NCBI RefSeq assembly: GCF_001428895.1
Contig: NZ_LMJA01000033.1
Span: forward strand, 62,001-126,000
Direction of reading: 5' to 3'
Source of the DNA: Mycobacterium sp. Root265
GTDB taxonomy: Bacteria > Actinomycetota > Actinomycetes > Mycobacteriales > Mycobacteriaceae
DNA length: 64,000 bases
In this document: one piece after another, positions 56,714-64,000 of the stretch
Layout: every line of letters starts with the position of its first letter
Position numbering within the stretch: position 1 is the stretch's first letter
Position numbers and translations under genes: made by a program
The notes under the pieces: model-generated
What the model was told of the DNA's origin: nothing
Seen by the model: the letters and a program-made list of their open reading frames with translations, nothing else
The model's database searches: none

Positions 56714-57295
56714 ATGCGTGTACGAGATCGACTCACCTCGGCGACCGCCGTCCTGATGCAGCGCCACGGCGTGGCGGGTACCGGGATTGCGCGCATCCTG
56801 GAGACCAGCGGCGTCACCAGGCGGTCCATCTACCTGAACTTCCCTGGCGGCAAGGCCGAACTCGTCACTGCCGCAACACGTTTTGCGGGCGATGAGCTTT
56901 CGGGCACCATACGCGGCCTTGTTGACACGCCGGATCCTGTGGGTGCATTCGCCCGGATGTGGGGCACCGTCCTGTTGAGCACGGAGTTCGAAGGCGGCTG
57001 TCCCATCGTCGCTGCGGCCTGCAGCGGGGACGAAGCTCCCGAGGCCGCGGCGGCGGCCGCCGAGGTGTTCGCCACGTGGGGCACACTGCTCGCCGAACGC
57101 CTCATCCGCGACGGGATCGCCGAGGACGTGGCGCAGTCACTGTCGACGACCATCGTCGCCTCGATGGAAGGCGCGGTGATACTCGCACGCGCTGCGCGTT
57201 CGACCACACCCCTGGAACAGGTCGCCCATCACATCGAAGAACTCATCGCGGCGCACCGGCCGGCCGCACGGCAGCGCCGTCGCACAGAGAAATAA
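56714..57295 (+). CDS. TetR-family regulator of the oxidoreductase/hydrolase cluster (1)
   Basis: 193 residues. HTH around GVAGTGIARILETSGVTRRSIYLNFPGGKAEL; the C-terminal domain contains GGCPIVAAAC, the LmrA/YxaF-type subgroup. Divergent from the hydrolase at 55763 and followed by the SDR at 57409. Operators A and B sit in its own promoter, so it is likely autorepressed and controls the divergent hydrolase-OYE operon. A second TetR at 59224 has the same CP-type C-terminal motif and similar sites next to it, so the two may share operators. Confidence 0.93.
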   Translation: MRVRDRLTSATAVLMQRHGVAGTGIARILETSGVTRRSIYLNFPGGKAELVTAATRFAGDELSGTIRGLVDTPDPVGAFARMWGTVLLSTEFEGGCPIVAAACSGDEAPEAAAAAAEVFATWGTLLAERLIRDGIAEDVAQSLSTTIVASMEGAVILARAARSTTPLEQVAHHIEELIAAHRPAARQRRRTEK

Positions 57296-57310
57296 CACCG
57301 ATCGGTTTAC
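57293..57310. promoter_or_regulatory. Degenerate TetR operator C
   Basis: TAACACC-GATC-GGTTTAC: the right arm is consensus and the left matches in 4 of 7 positions. It overlaps the TetR stop codon. Confidence 0.4.
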
Positions 57311-57340
57311 ATGTCGCAGCCGCGACGTGTACCGTCCCAA

Positions 57341-57358
57341 GTACACCATTCGGTATAC
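57341..57358. promoter_or_regulatory. TetR operator D
   Basis: GTACACC-ATTC-GGTATAC, 51 nt before the SDR start. Arms match the shared site. Confidence 0.75.
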
Positions 57359-57408
57359 AAGGGACGAGGGTTCTCCTTTCTCCCATTTCCCACGAGAGGG
57401 AGAACCAC

Positions 57409-58233
57409 ATGCGCTCTGTACTGGTCACCGGCGCGGGCCGCGGCATCGGCCGCGCGATCACCGAGCACCTCAGCGGCCACGGATGGGAGGTGTACGCGAC
57501 GGCACGGTCCGATTCCGCCCTGCAGGGTCTCGACCGGCTTCCACACGTGCACGCCGTACCCCTCGGCATCACCGACCGGGACGCCATCGCCGCCCTTCCC
57601 GACCAGCTACCCGAAACGCTCGACGGTGTGGTCAACAATGCGGGCATCATCGTGAACGGACCGGTGGAGGGCCTGCACCTCGACGACCTGTCGCGGCAGT
57701 TCGAGGTGAACGTGACCGCTCAGATAGCGGTCACCAAGGCAGTACTGCCCCAGATCCGGGCCGCTCGCGGCCGGGTGGTGTTCATGTCCTCGGTCAGCGG
57801 GCTGATCACGACCCCGGGTACCGGTGCCTACAGCGCGTCGAAGTACGCGATCGAGTCACTCGCCGATGCGCTTCGGATAGAACTGCGGCCGTGGCACATT
57901 GCGGTGTCGCTCATCGAGCCCGGCCCCATCCGCACCGACATGTGGGGCGACATCCTCGTCGAGCACGACCGGATGGTGAACGCACTCGACCCCCGGCACC
58001 GCGCACTGTATTCCGCCCATCTGGGCGGTACCCGGCAGTTGCTCGGGCGTATGCAGAAGTTGGCCGCCGACCCGAAGAAGGTGGTCAACGCCGTCGAGCG
58101 CGCGCTGACCGCCAGGCATCCGCGACGCCGCTACCTTCTCGACAATCTCAGCCGCGTCCAGAAGCTCGTGGTGGCGCTCAGCCCCACGCCGCTGAACGAC
58201 GCGGTCCTGTCTGCGGCGACCACCCGCTCATGA
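57409..58233 (+). CDS. Short-chain dehydrogenase/reductase (cluster)
   Basis: 274-residue classical SDR: VLVTGAGRGIGRAI, DGVVNNAGI, active-site serine in VFMSSVSG and Y-x-x-x-K in YSASKYAIESLADALRIEL, with SLIEPGPIRTDMW as in 17-beta-HSD-like SDRs. ATG with GAGAGGGAGAA upstream. It overlaps the next gene (ATGA), so SDR and medium-chain dehydrogenase are co-translated. Operators C and D precede it. Confidence 0.93.
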   Translation: MRSVLVTGAGRGIGRAITEHLSGHGWEVYATARSDSALQGLDRLPHVHAVPLGITDRDAIAALPDQLPETLDGVVNNAGIIVNGPVEGLHLDDLSRQFEVNVTAQIAVTKAVLPQIRAARGRVVFMSSVSGLITTPGTGAYSASKYAIESLADALRIELRPWHIAVSLIEPGPIRTDMWGDILVEHDRMVNALDPRHRALYSAHLGGTRQLLGRMQKLAADPKKVVNAVERALTARHPRRRYLLDNLSRVQKLVVALSPTPLNDAVLSAATTRS

Positions 58234-59243
58234 AAGCCTTCACGGTCGACCGTTATGCGAAGAAGAGCGTCCTCCGCAAAGCGGAGATGCCCGAACCCGT
58301 CGTCGGCGCCGACGACGTCCTCGTCGAGATCCACGCCGCCGGGGTCAATCTGTTGGACGCCAAGATCCGCGACGGTGAGTTCAAACTGATACTGCCCTAC
58401 CGGCTGCCTCAGATCGCGGGCAACGACGTGGCCGGCGTCGTGCGGCGGGTGGGCGCCCGGGTACGGGATTTCGCGCCCGGCGACGAGGTGTACGCACGCC
58501 CGGACAAGGACCGGATCGGGACGTTCGCCGAGCTGATCGCGATGAACCACCGCGACGTCGCCCAAAAGCCCCGTGCGCTCGGCATGGTCGAGGCCGCCTC
58601 GCTACCACTGGTCGCCCTGACCGCGTGGCAGGCACTCGTCGAGAGCGCCGGCCTGCAGAAGGGCCAACGGGTCTTCATCCAGGCAGGCACCGGCGGTGTC
58701 GGCACCATCGCCATCCAGTTGGCCAGACATCTGGGCGCGACTGTCGCGACCACGTGCAGCCCCGGCAGCTTCGATCTGGTCAAGGGTCTGGGCGCCGACA
58801 TCGTGATCGATTACCGGACAGCGGAGTTCGAAGACGTCCTGAGCGACTACGACGTCGTGCTGCACAGCCAGGACACCGCCGCGCTGAAGAAGTCGCTGCG
58901 GATCCTCAAGCCGGGCGGCACATTGGTCTCCATCTCCGGGCCGCCCGATCACGTCTTCGGCGCGCAGATCGGAGCGCCCTGGTACGTCCGGTTGTTGCTG
59001 CGGGCACTCAGCTCGGGGACGCGACGGCGTGCCCGTCGGCTCGGCGTCCGCTTCCACTTCCTCTTCATGCGCGCCGATGGTGGGCAGCTGCGGGAGATCA
59101 CCACGCTGATCGATGCGGGCGCCATCCGTCCGGTGATGGACAGGGTGTTCCCGTTCGATGAGACCAACGACGCGCTGGCCTACGTCGAGTCCGGACGGGC
59201 CAAGGGCAAGGTCGTCGTCGCGGTCACGCCGGAGCGCGACTGA
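58230..59243 (+). CDS. NAD(P)-dependent alcohol dehydrogenase, quinone-oxidoreductase-like
   Basis: 337-residue zinc-free MDR protein: MKAFTVDRYAKK, VEIHAAGVNLLDAKIRDG, GNDVAGVVRRVG and the cofactor loop QAGTGGVGTIAIQLARHLGA. It lacks catalytic zinc cysteines, as in QOR/enoyl reductases that reduce activated double bonds. Coupled to the preceding SDR by ATGA overlap; the two could act in sequence on one compound. The 3' end overlaps the convergent TetR gene by 20 nt. Confidence 0.92.
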   Translation: MKAFTVDRYAKKSVLRKAEMPEPVVGADDVLVEIHAAGVNLLDAKIRDGEFKLILPYRLPQIAGNDVAGVVRRVGARVRDFAPGDEVYARPDKDRIGTFAELIAMNHRDVAQKPRALGMVEAASLPLVALTAWQALVESAGLQKGQRVFIQAGTGGVGTIAIQLARHLGATVATTCSPGSFDLVKGLGADIVIDYRTAEFEDVLSDYDVVLHSQDTAALKKSLRILKPGGTLVSISGPPDHVFGAQIGAPWYVRLLLRALSSGTRRRARRLGVRFHFLFMRADGGQLREITTLIDAGAIRPVMDRVFPFDETNDALAYVESGRAKGKVVVAVTPERD

Positions 59244-59832
59244 TCGCAGCGTCGAGCAGGGTCTGGGCGGCCTTCCTGGCGTGCGTCCAGGGTGCGGGGT
59301 CGTTGAGCGAGGTCGACATGGCGGCGGCCCCCTCGAAGAGCAATGCGAGCTGGTGGCCGAGCAGTTTGGGATTGGCCGCCCCCGCTGCGCGCGCCAGCGT
59401 GACGAGCCCGTCAATGTAGCTGCGCTTGTGCGCCTCGACGATCTCGTGCACCTCGGGCATACCGTCGGCGGCCTCGACAGCCGCGTTGTGGAACGGGCAA
59501 CCTCGCATCAGCCCTCCCGCCGGAGGCGTCTGGAACAGTGCCAGGATGCGTGACCTCGGGCTGCGGTTGGCCGCCGCGGGTCCGGGTACGACGGGATCAC
59601 CGACACCCTGCCTGATATGGCGCAGATACTCCTCGACCACGGCCGTCTTGCTCGGAAAGTGTTGATAAAGAGTGCGTTTGGAGACGTTGGCCTCGGCCGC
59701 GAGCCGCTCGACACCGGTGGCGTTGATGCCCTCCTGATAGAAGAGCCTGATGGCGGCGTCCAGAATCCGTTGGCGCGCCCCCCGGCCGCCGCGCCCGGGC
59801 GCCGGTTGCACATCAGATGTCACGGTCATCAC
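59224..59832 (-). CDS. TetR-family regulator of the oxidoreductase/hydrolase cluster (2)
   Basis: 202 residues. HTH: GINATGVERLAAEANVSKRTLYQHFPSKTAVVEEYL; C-terminal motif GGLMRGCPFHNAAVEA. GTG at 59832 or ATG at 59829. Divergent from the hydrolase at 59925, with operators E and F in between. Tail-to-tail with the MDR gene. Sharing operator sequence with the sites beside the first TetR suggests cross-regulation or duplicated regulation. Confidence 0.92.
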   Translation of the reverse strand: MMTVTSDVQPAPGRGGRGARQRILDAAIRLFYQEGINATGVERLAAEANVSKRTLYQHFPSKTAVVEEYLRHIRQGVGDPVVPGPAAANRSPRSRILALFQTPPAGGLMRGCPFHNAAVEAADGMPEVHEIVEAHKRSYIDGLVTLARAAGAANPKLLGHQLALLFEGAAAMSTSLNDPAPWTHARKAAQTLLDAAISRAPA

Positions 59833-59836
59833 CGAA

Positions 59837-59854
59837 GTATACCGCTTGGTTTAC
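59837..59854. promoter_or_regulatory. TetR operator E
   Basis: GTATACC-GCTT-GGTTTAC, 5 nt before the TetR start on the minus strand. Consensus arms. Confidence 0.75.
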
Positions 59855-59888
59855 ATCGCCCCGGCTGGCGTGTAGCGTCGGCAACGAA

Positions 59889-59906
59889 GTACACCGAACG
59901 GTATAC
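59889..59906. promoter_or_regulatory. TetR operator F
   Basis: GTACACC-GAAC-GGTATAC, 19 nt before the hydrolase start on the plus strand. Consensus arms. Confidence 0.75.
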
Positions 59907-59924
59907 ATGGAGAGGTGCCAACCG

Positions 59925-60761
59925 ATGAGCGCGCGAACGTACAGGGATACCCCGACCAAGACGATCGACGTCGGTGACACGACGTTCGCGTACCGCGACG
60001 TCGGCACCGCAGCAGGCGTGCCGGTGATCTTCCTCAATCACCTCGCGGCCGTCCTGGACAACTGGGATCCGCGCGTCGTCGACGGCATCGCCGCGCAGCA
60101 CCGCGTCATCACCTTCGACAATCGGGGCGTCGGAGCCTCCCGCGGTAAGACACCGACATCGGTGGCCGCGATGGCGGACGACGCCATCGCATTCATCCGC
60201 GCACTGGGCTTCGAGCAGGTCGATCTTCTCGGATTCTCGTTGGGCGGCATGGTCTCTCAGGAGATCGCTGCTCGGCGGCCGCAACTGATACGGAAGCTGA
60301 TCCTCGCGGGAACCGGGCCGGCCGGCGGTGTGGGCATCGACAAGGTGACGCGAGTGACGATCAGCGACACCACCAGGGCTCTGCTGACAGGCAAGGACCC
60401 GAAGGAGAATCTCTTCTTCACCAGAACGGCGCACGGCCGGGCGGAAGCCAAGCGCTTCGTCGGCCGGCTCAAGGAGCGGACCGCCGATCGTGACAAGTCC
60501 ATCTCCCCCTTCGCTTTCCGTGCCCAGCTGAAAGCCATCCACGGGTGGGGCGTTCAGCAGCCCGTCGACCTCTCCGGCATCCGGCAGCCGGTGTTCGTCG
60601 CCAACGGCGACGATGACCGGATGGTCCCCACCAGCAACTCACACGATCTGGCCCGTCGGCTCCCGAATGCGCAGCTGAAGATCTACCCGGACGCCGGGCA
60701 CGGCGGCATCTTCCAGTTCCACGACGAATTCGTCGCCCAAGCCCTCGAGTTCCTGCGATGA
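59925..60761 (+). CDS. Alpha/beta hydrolase (cluster copy 2)
   Basis: 278 residues. VIFLNHLAAVLDNWDP, nucleophile S105 in LLGFSLGGM, VANGDDDRMVP and catalytic histidine in AGHGGIFQFHDEF. Paralogous to the protein at 55763, with the same distance between motifs. ATG at 59925 follows GGAGAGG; an in-frame ATG 18 nt earlier is less well placed. It overlaps the next gene by 4 nt, so hydrolase and small membrane protein are coupled. Confidence 0.9.
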   Translation: MSARTYRDTPTKTIDVGDTTFAYRDVGTAAGVPVIFLNHLAAVLDNWDPRVVDGIAAQHRVITFDNRGVGASRGKTPTSVAAMADDAIAFIRALGFEQVDLLGFSLGGMVSQEIAARRPQLIRKLILAGTGPAGGVGIDKVTRVTISDTTRALLTGKDPKENLFFTRTAHGRAEAKRFVGRLKERTADRDKSISPFAFRAQLKAIHGWGVQQPVDLSGIRQPVFVANGDDDRMVPTSNSHDLARRLPNAQLKIYPDAGHGGIFQFHDEFVAQALEFLR

Positions 60762-61141
60762 GCAGCAGGCGGAGGTTGCAGTGGACACTGGGGCTGCTGG
60801 CCGCCCTGCCGGCGCAAAGCGCGGTCCGCGAGATCGTCGGGGGCCCAGCTGCGGTTCCCGGCGGCTCACCCGCTGTCGCACCGACCGTCGACAGTGCGCT
60901 CCGGTATGCCAACGTGTTCAAACTGGCTGTCGCACCGATCATCTGGTCGCAGCTGTCGCGCATCGAGCGCTCGGACGCCATCACGGTCGCCGGTGCCACC
61001 ATCGGTGCCGGCGGGCTGGCCCGGCTGTGGTCATGGAAGCAGGCCGGGCGTCCGCATCCGGTCACCGTCGGCGCGACCGCGCTCGAACTCATCGGCATTC
61101 CCGTCATCCTGGCGTGGCAGCGCAGCCTCGCCGACCGATGA
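60758..61141 (+). CDS. Small membrane protein, unknown function
   Basis: 127 residues. Three or four short hydrophobic stretches (LQWTLGLLAALPAQSAV; ALRYANVFKLAVAPIIWSQL; ITVAGATIGAGGLARLW; TVGATALELIGIPVILAW) suggest an integral membrane protein of the DUF4345-like type found with TetR/SDR genes. ATG overlaps the hydrolase stop. Function unknown; in this cluster a transport-accessory or membrane-anchor role is possible. Confidence 0.75.
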   Translation: MSSRRRLQWTLGLLAALPAQSAVREIVGGPAAVPGGSPAVAPTVDSALRYANVFKLAVAPIIWSQLSRIERSDAITVAGATIGAGGLARLWSWKQAGRPHPVTVGATALELIGIPVILAWQRSLADR

Positions 61142-61172
61142 CAGACATCCACACACCCCCAGGAGAAACGAC

Positions 61173-61868
61173 ATGACCTCACTGCACAACCAGACCGTGC
61201 TCGTCACCGGCGCCAATCGCGGGATGGGGCGCCACTACGTGACGCAGCTGCTCGATCGCGGGGTGGCCAAGGTGTACGCCGCCGCGCGTGACACCGCTCA
61301 GATCGACACCACCGACCCACGGGTCACCGCACTGACCCTCGATGTCACCGACGCCCGGTCGGTGGCCGCAGCGGCCGAGGCGGCGCGCGATGTCACCGTG
61401 TTGATCAACAACGCCGGCATCGTGCGCGGCGCCTCGGTACTGGACCGGGATTCCACCAAGCTGCGGGAGGAGTTGGAGACCAACCTCTTCGGGCCGCTCG
61501 CGCTGGCATCGGCGTTCGCCGACCAGATCGCCGACCAGGCCGGCGCGATCGTCAACGTGGCCTCGGTGCTGGCGTGGCTGCCCGTCGGGGCGAGCTACGG
61601 CGTATCCAAGGCCGCGATGTGGAATGCCACGGACTCGATGCGGCTCGAGCTCGCGGCGCGTGGTGTCCAGGTGGTCGGCGTCTACGTCGGGCTCGTCGAC
61701 ACCGACATGGCGTCGTTCTCCGACAGCCCGAAGTCCGACCCCGCCGACGTCGTGCGGCAGGTTCTGGACGGGATCGAAGCCGGCGCCGATGAGGTGCTCG
61801 CCGACGAGCTGACCCGCACCGTCCGCGCGGAGTTGAACAAGCCCGTGTCCGAACGCGCGCTGGGCTGA
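61173..61868 (+). CDS. Short-chain dehydrogenase/reductase (cluster, last gene)
   Basis: 231 residues. [28 protein letters not shown], serine in [11 protein letters not shown] and Y-x-x-x-K in [24 protein letters not shown] at 61161-61165. A 12-codon frame (61138-61176) starts on the stop of the previous gene and ends across this ATG, perhaps coupling translation. Last gene of the TetR-flanked cluster. Confidence 0.92.
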   Translation: MTSLHNQTVLVTGANRGMGRHYVTQLLDRGVAKVYAAARDTAQIDTTDPRVTALTLDVTDARSVAAAAEAARDVTVLINNAGIVRGASVLDRDSTKLREELETNLFGPLALASAFADQIADQAGAIVNVASVLAWLPVGASYGVSKAAMWNATDSMRLELAARGVQVVGVYVGLVDTDMASFSDSPKSDPADVVRQVLDGIEAGADEVLADELTRTVRAELNKPVSERALG

Positions 61869-61903
61869 GCGACCGTCGATGCGGCTGTGCCAGGCTGGAC
61901 AGC

Positions 61904-62203
61904 ATGCTTGTTGCCTTCAGTCTGACCCCGTCCGCCGCCGATGAGGACGGTGGCGTGCACCGGGCGGTGGCCGAAGCCGTCCGCATCGTGCGGGCATCCG
62001 GTCTCCCCAACGAGACGAACGCGATGTTCACCAACATCGAGGGTGAATGGGACGAGGTGATGGCCGTCGTCAAGCAGGCCGTGGACGCCGTCGCAGCCGT
62101 CTCGCCGCGGGTCGGCCTGGTGCTCAAGGCCGATATCCGCCCCGGGCACACCGGCCAGCTCAGCGCGAAGGTGCAACGCGTGGAACAGGCGCTCGAGCCC
62201 TAG
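61904..62203 (+). CDS. MTH1187/YkoF-type thiamine-binding-like protein
   Basis: 99 residues of the DUF77 ferredoxin-like fold: [53 protein letters not shown] (shown here only as the pattern, in part). Family members bind thiamine or its HMP precursor in a tetrameric shell. No thi gene is adjacent. A short gap and hairpin terminator separate it from the tRNA gene. Confidence 0.85.
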   Translation: MLVAFSLTPSAADEDGGVHRAVAEAVRIVRASGLPNETNAMFTNIEGEWDEVMAVVKQAVDAVAAVSPRVGLVLKADIRPGHTGQLSAKVQRVEQALEP

Positions 62204-62213
62204 CTCCGCAAAC

Positions 62214-62248
62214 GAAAAGCTCCCCACCGGTGTGTACCGGTGGGGAGC
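62214..62248 (-). terminator. Terminator of tRNA-Ser(CGA)
   Basis: GCTCCCCACCGG (62219-62230) pairs perfectly with CCGGTGGGGAGC (62237-62248). On the minus strand it is followed by TTTTCGTTT, an intrinsic-type terminator just after the tRNA. It may also serve the plus-strand thiamine-binding-like gene. Confidence 0.8.
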
Positions 62249-62250
62249 CA

Positions 62251-62341
62251 TGGCGGTGGCGGAGGGATTTGAACCCTCGGACGGGGGTTACCCGTCACAC
62301 GCTTTCGAGGCGTGCTCCTTAGGCCGCTCGGACACGCCACC
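62251..62341 (-). tRNA. tRNA-Ser (anticodon CGA)
   Basis: On the minus strand the acceptor GGTGGCG pairs with CGCCACC, followed by discriminator G and encoded CCA. The anticodon arm CACGC-CTCGAAA-GCGTG gives CGA (reads UCG). There is a long variable arm of class II type and T loop GGTTCAAATCC. Confidence 0.96.
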
Positions 62342-62383
62342 GCGTGGCAGCTTACCGGGGACTGGCGGTTGGCCATAATCGCG

Positions 62384-62836
62384 TCAGCGCTGCCGGGCGA
62401 AGAACTCCTCCAGCGGGGCCGCGCACTCCTGCGCGAGCACCCCTCCGCGCACCTGCGGGCGGTGCACCAGCCGGCGGTCGCGCACCACATCCCAGAGCGA
62501 ACCGACGGCCCCGGTCTTGGGCTCCCACGCCCCGAACACCAGCAGGCCGATCCGCGCCATCACCAGTGCCCCGGCGCACATGGTGCACGGTTCGACGGTG
62601 ACCGCCAGCGTGCAGCCCTCCAGACGCCATCCGTCACCGAGCCGTGCGGCGGCCTCCCGTATCGCCAGGATCTCCGCGTGCGCGGTCGGATCGCCCAGTG
62701 CTTCACGGGCGTTGGCGGCACGCGCCAGTTCGGTGCCGTCCGGCCCGAACACCACCGCACCGATCGGCACATCGCCGGCGGGCGCGGCGCGGGCCACCTC
62801 CAGGGCGAGCCGGATCAGCTCCTGATCCGACTTCAC
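62384..62836 (-). CDS. tadA: tRNA-specific adenosine deaminase
   Basis: 150 residues. Zinc deaminase motifs H53-A-E55 and P-C84-T-M-C87-A. Converts A34 of tRNA-Arg(ACG) to inosine. GTG start overlapping the stop of the upstream gene by 4 nt (GTGA). Equivalent to Rv3752c. Confidence 0.95.
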   Translation of the reverse strand: MKSDQELIRLALEVARAAPAGDVPIGAVVFGPDGTELARAANAREALGDPTAHAEILAIREAAARLGDGWRLEGCTLAVTVEPCTMCAGALVMARIGLLVFGAWEPKTGAVGSLWDVVRDRRLVHRPQVRGGVLAQECAAPLEEFFARQR

Positions 62837-63351
62837 CGACCCAGTTTGTCGAGCACCGCGGACAGTTCGTTCTCGAAGCCCATCCGCTCGGCGATCGCGG
62901 TGATCTGCTCGTCGATCTCCATCTCGTCATCGGAGATGATCACGCCGAGCACACCGGCGGGCAGCCCGACATCGGCCAGCAGCCCGAGGTCGCCCTCCTC
63001 GAACGGGTCTTCGTCCTCGAGGTCCTCGTCATCGATATCGGAGTCCAGTTTGTCGAGCACCTCGGCGGCGATGTCGTAATCCAGTGCCGCGGTGGCATCC
63101 GAGAGCAGCAACCGCGTGCCCGCCGGGGCCGGCCGGACGATGACGAAGAATTCCTCGTCGACGTCGAGCAGCCCGAAAACGGCACCCGCGCTACGCAGCT
63201 CCCGCAACTCGGTCTCGGCGGCCGTGAGGCTGTTCAGCGCACCCTTGCGCAACGGAGTACACCGCCATTTGCCGTCCTCCCGGACGACCGCGACTCCGAA
63301 TCCGCCTGGCAGGTTGGCAGCTTCCTGCGCCGGCGCACGCTGTGCTCCCAT
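62833..63351 (-). CDS. tRNA adenosine deaminase-associated protein (Rv3753c-like)
   Basis: 172 residues from MGAQRAPAQEAANLPGGFG. A small alpha/beta protein with a central very acidic segment (DSDIDDEDLEDEDPFEEGD, about 105-125) and VRPAPAGTRLLLSDA. Always next to tadA in actinobacteria; its function is unproven, the name coming from gene order. An ATG 39 nt earlier is possible. Divergent from tyrA. Confidence 0.9.
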   Translation of the reverse strand: MGAQRAPAQEAANLPGGFGVAVVREDGKWRCTPLRKGALNSLTAAETELRELRSAGAVFGLLDVDEEFFVIVRPAPAGTRLLLSDATAALDYDIAAEVLDKLDSDIDDEDLEDEDPFEEGDLGLLADVGLPAGVLGVIISDDEMEIDEQITAIAERMGFENELSAVLDKLGR

Positions 63352-63441
63352 GGGCGCTAACGGTAGTCCCCGGCCGGGACCTTTGACCACCTATTCACCG
63401 GCCGGCAACCGGGCGCCTGAACCGTGTGCCAACCTAGAACC

Positions 63442-64000
63442 GTGACCGAGACTCCGGTGTGCGTGCTGGGACTGGGATTGATCGGCGGCTCGCTGATGCG
63501 GGCGGCGGCCGCGGCCGGCCGTGTGGTGTTCGGCTACAACCGCTCCGTGGACGGTGTGAAGGCCGCCCAGTTCGACGGGTTCGACGCCACCACCGCCCTC
63601 GACGAGGCGCTGTCCCGGGCCGCGGACACCGACGCGCTGATCGTGCTGGCCGTTCCGATGCCCGCACTGGGCGTCATGCTCGAACACATCCGCGCCCACG
63701 CCCCGGACTGCGCACTGACCGATGTGATCAGCGTCAAGGGTGCGGTGCTGGCGCAGGTCGAGTCCGCCGGGCTGCGGGCCCGCTTCGTCGGCGGTCACCC
63801 GATGACCGGGACCGCGCACTCCGGGTGGTCCGCCGGGGACAAGGACCTGTTCGCCGGGACCCCGTGGGTGGTCGCGGTGGACGACGATGTCGACGCCGAC
63901 GTCTGGGCGACGGTGATGCAGCTGGCGCTGGACTGCCGGGCATTCGTGGTGCCGGCCCGCTCCGATGAGCACGACGCCGCCGCCGCGGCGATATCGCATC
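63442..64000 (+). CDS. tyrA: Prephenate dehydrogenase, partial (3' end beyond window)
   Basis: The first 186 codons are visible. NAD-binding [39 protein letters not shown] and the active-site [13 protein letters not shown] are those of TyrA, which oxidatively decarboxylates prephenate for tyrosine synthesis. GTG at 63442 is the likely start. Divergent from the Rv3753c-like gene as in M. tuberculosis (Rv3754). Confidence 0.93.
   Translation, partial: MTETPVCVLGLGLIGGSLMRAAAAAGRVVFGYNRSVDGVKAAQFDGFDATTALDEALSRAADTDALIVLAVPMPALGVMLEHIRAHAPDCALTDVISVKGAVLAQVESAGLRARFVGGHPMTGTAHSGWSAGDKDLFAGTPWVVAVDDDVDADVWATVMQLALDCRAFVVPARSDEHDAAAAAISH

Overview
The window is high-GC actinobacterial chromosome and reads as a fast-growing mycobacterium (Mycolicibacterium-like). 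The evidence is gene order shared with M. tuberculosis: leuA / dnaQ-like / murT-gatD / recR-ybaB / amidase Rv3717 / Rv3718c / Rv3719-Rv3720 / dnaX / Rv3722c / 4.5S RNA and tRNA-Ser / lucA, then polD1-ligC, lpqH, and tadA / Rv3753c / tyrA. No plasmid, prophage, insertion sequence or CRISPR array was seen.

Layout. 1-3.4 kb: a minus-strand type VII secretion toxin locus (esxF-like, esxE, and a CpnT-like toxin cut by the left edge). 3.5-5.4 kb: leuA behind a leucine-rich leader peptide and hairpins. 5.3-9.7 kb: methyltransferase, AraC regulator, DnaQ-like exonuclease, and a TetR/aldo-keto reductase divergent pair. 9.8-25.7 kb: the conserved core, covering peptidoglycan amidation (MurT-GatD), recombination (RecR), DNA polymerase III clamp loader (DnaX), aspartate aminotransferase, SRP RNA, tRNA-Ser(GGA), LucA and a secreted serine protease, then a 0.8 kb gene-poor gap. 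25.7-33.9 kb: a DNA-repair island with a LigD-type polymerase, an arginase-fold protein and two LigC ligases, separated by a PPOX protein, LysR, two SDRs and a threonine aldolase-like enzyme. 34-35.5 kb: a 13E12-type DUF222/HNH gene with a consensus SOS box upstream. 35.6-40.2 kb: metallo-beta-lactamase, GluQ-RS and an unusual amino-acid ABC importer (two duplicated binding domains fused to the permease, plus ATPase).

40.2-48.5 kb: TetR with an HpnE-like FAD enzyme, CoA-transferase, MFS transporter, saccharopine dehydrogenase-like enzyme, P450 and Tgt. 48.5-54.5 kb: envelope and secreted proteins (two LpqH-family lipoproteins, DUF732, a PE-PPE serine hydrolase, a large secreted hydrolase) plus a zinc alcohol dehydrogenase. 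54.5-61.9 kb: an accessory oxidoreductase/hydrolase cluster with two TetR regulators and up to six copies of one operator (GTAnACC-N4-GGTnTAC), here interpreted as one self-contained regulon. 61.9-64 kb: thiamine-binding-like protein, tRNA-Ser(CGA), tadA, its associated protein, and the start of tyrA.

Transcription style. At least eight genes have a TAnnnT hexamer 6 or 7 nt before an ATG/GTG and no obvious ribosome-binding site, suggesting leaderless mRNAs. Many operons use 1-4 nt stop/start overlaps. Names rest on remembered family features and gene order; no database search was run.
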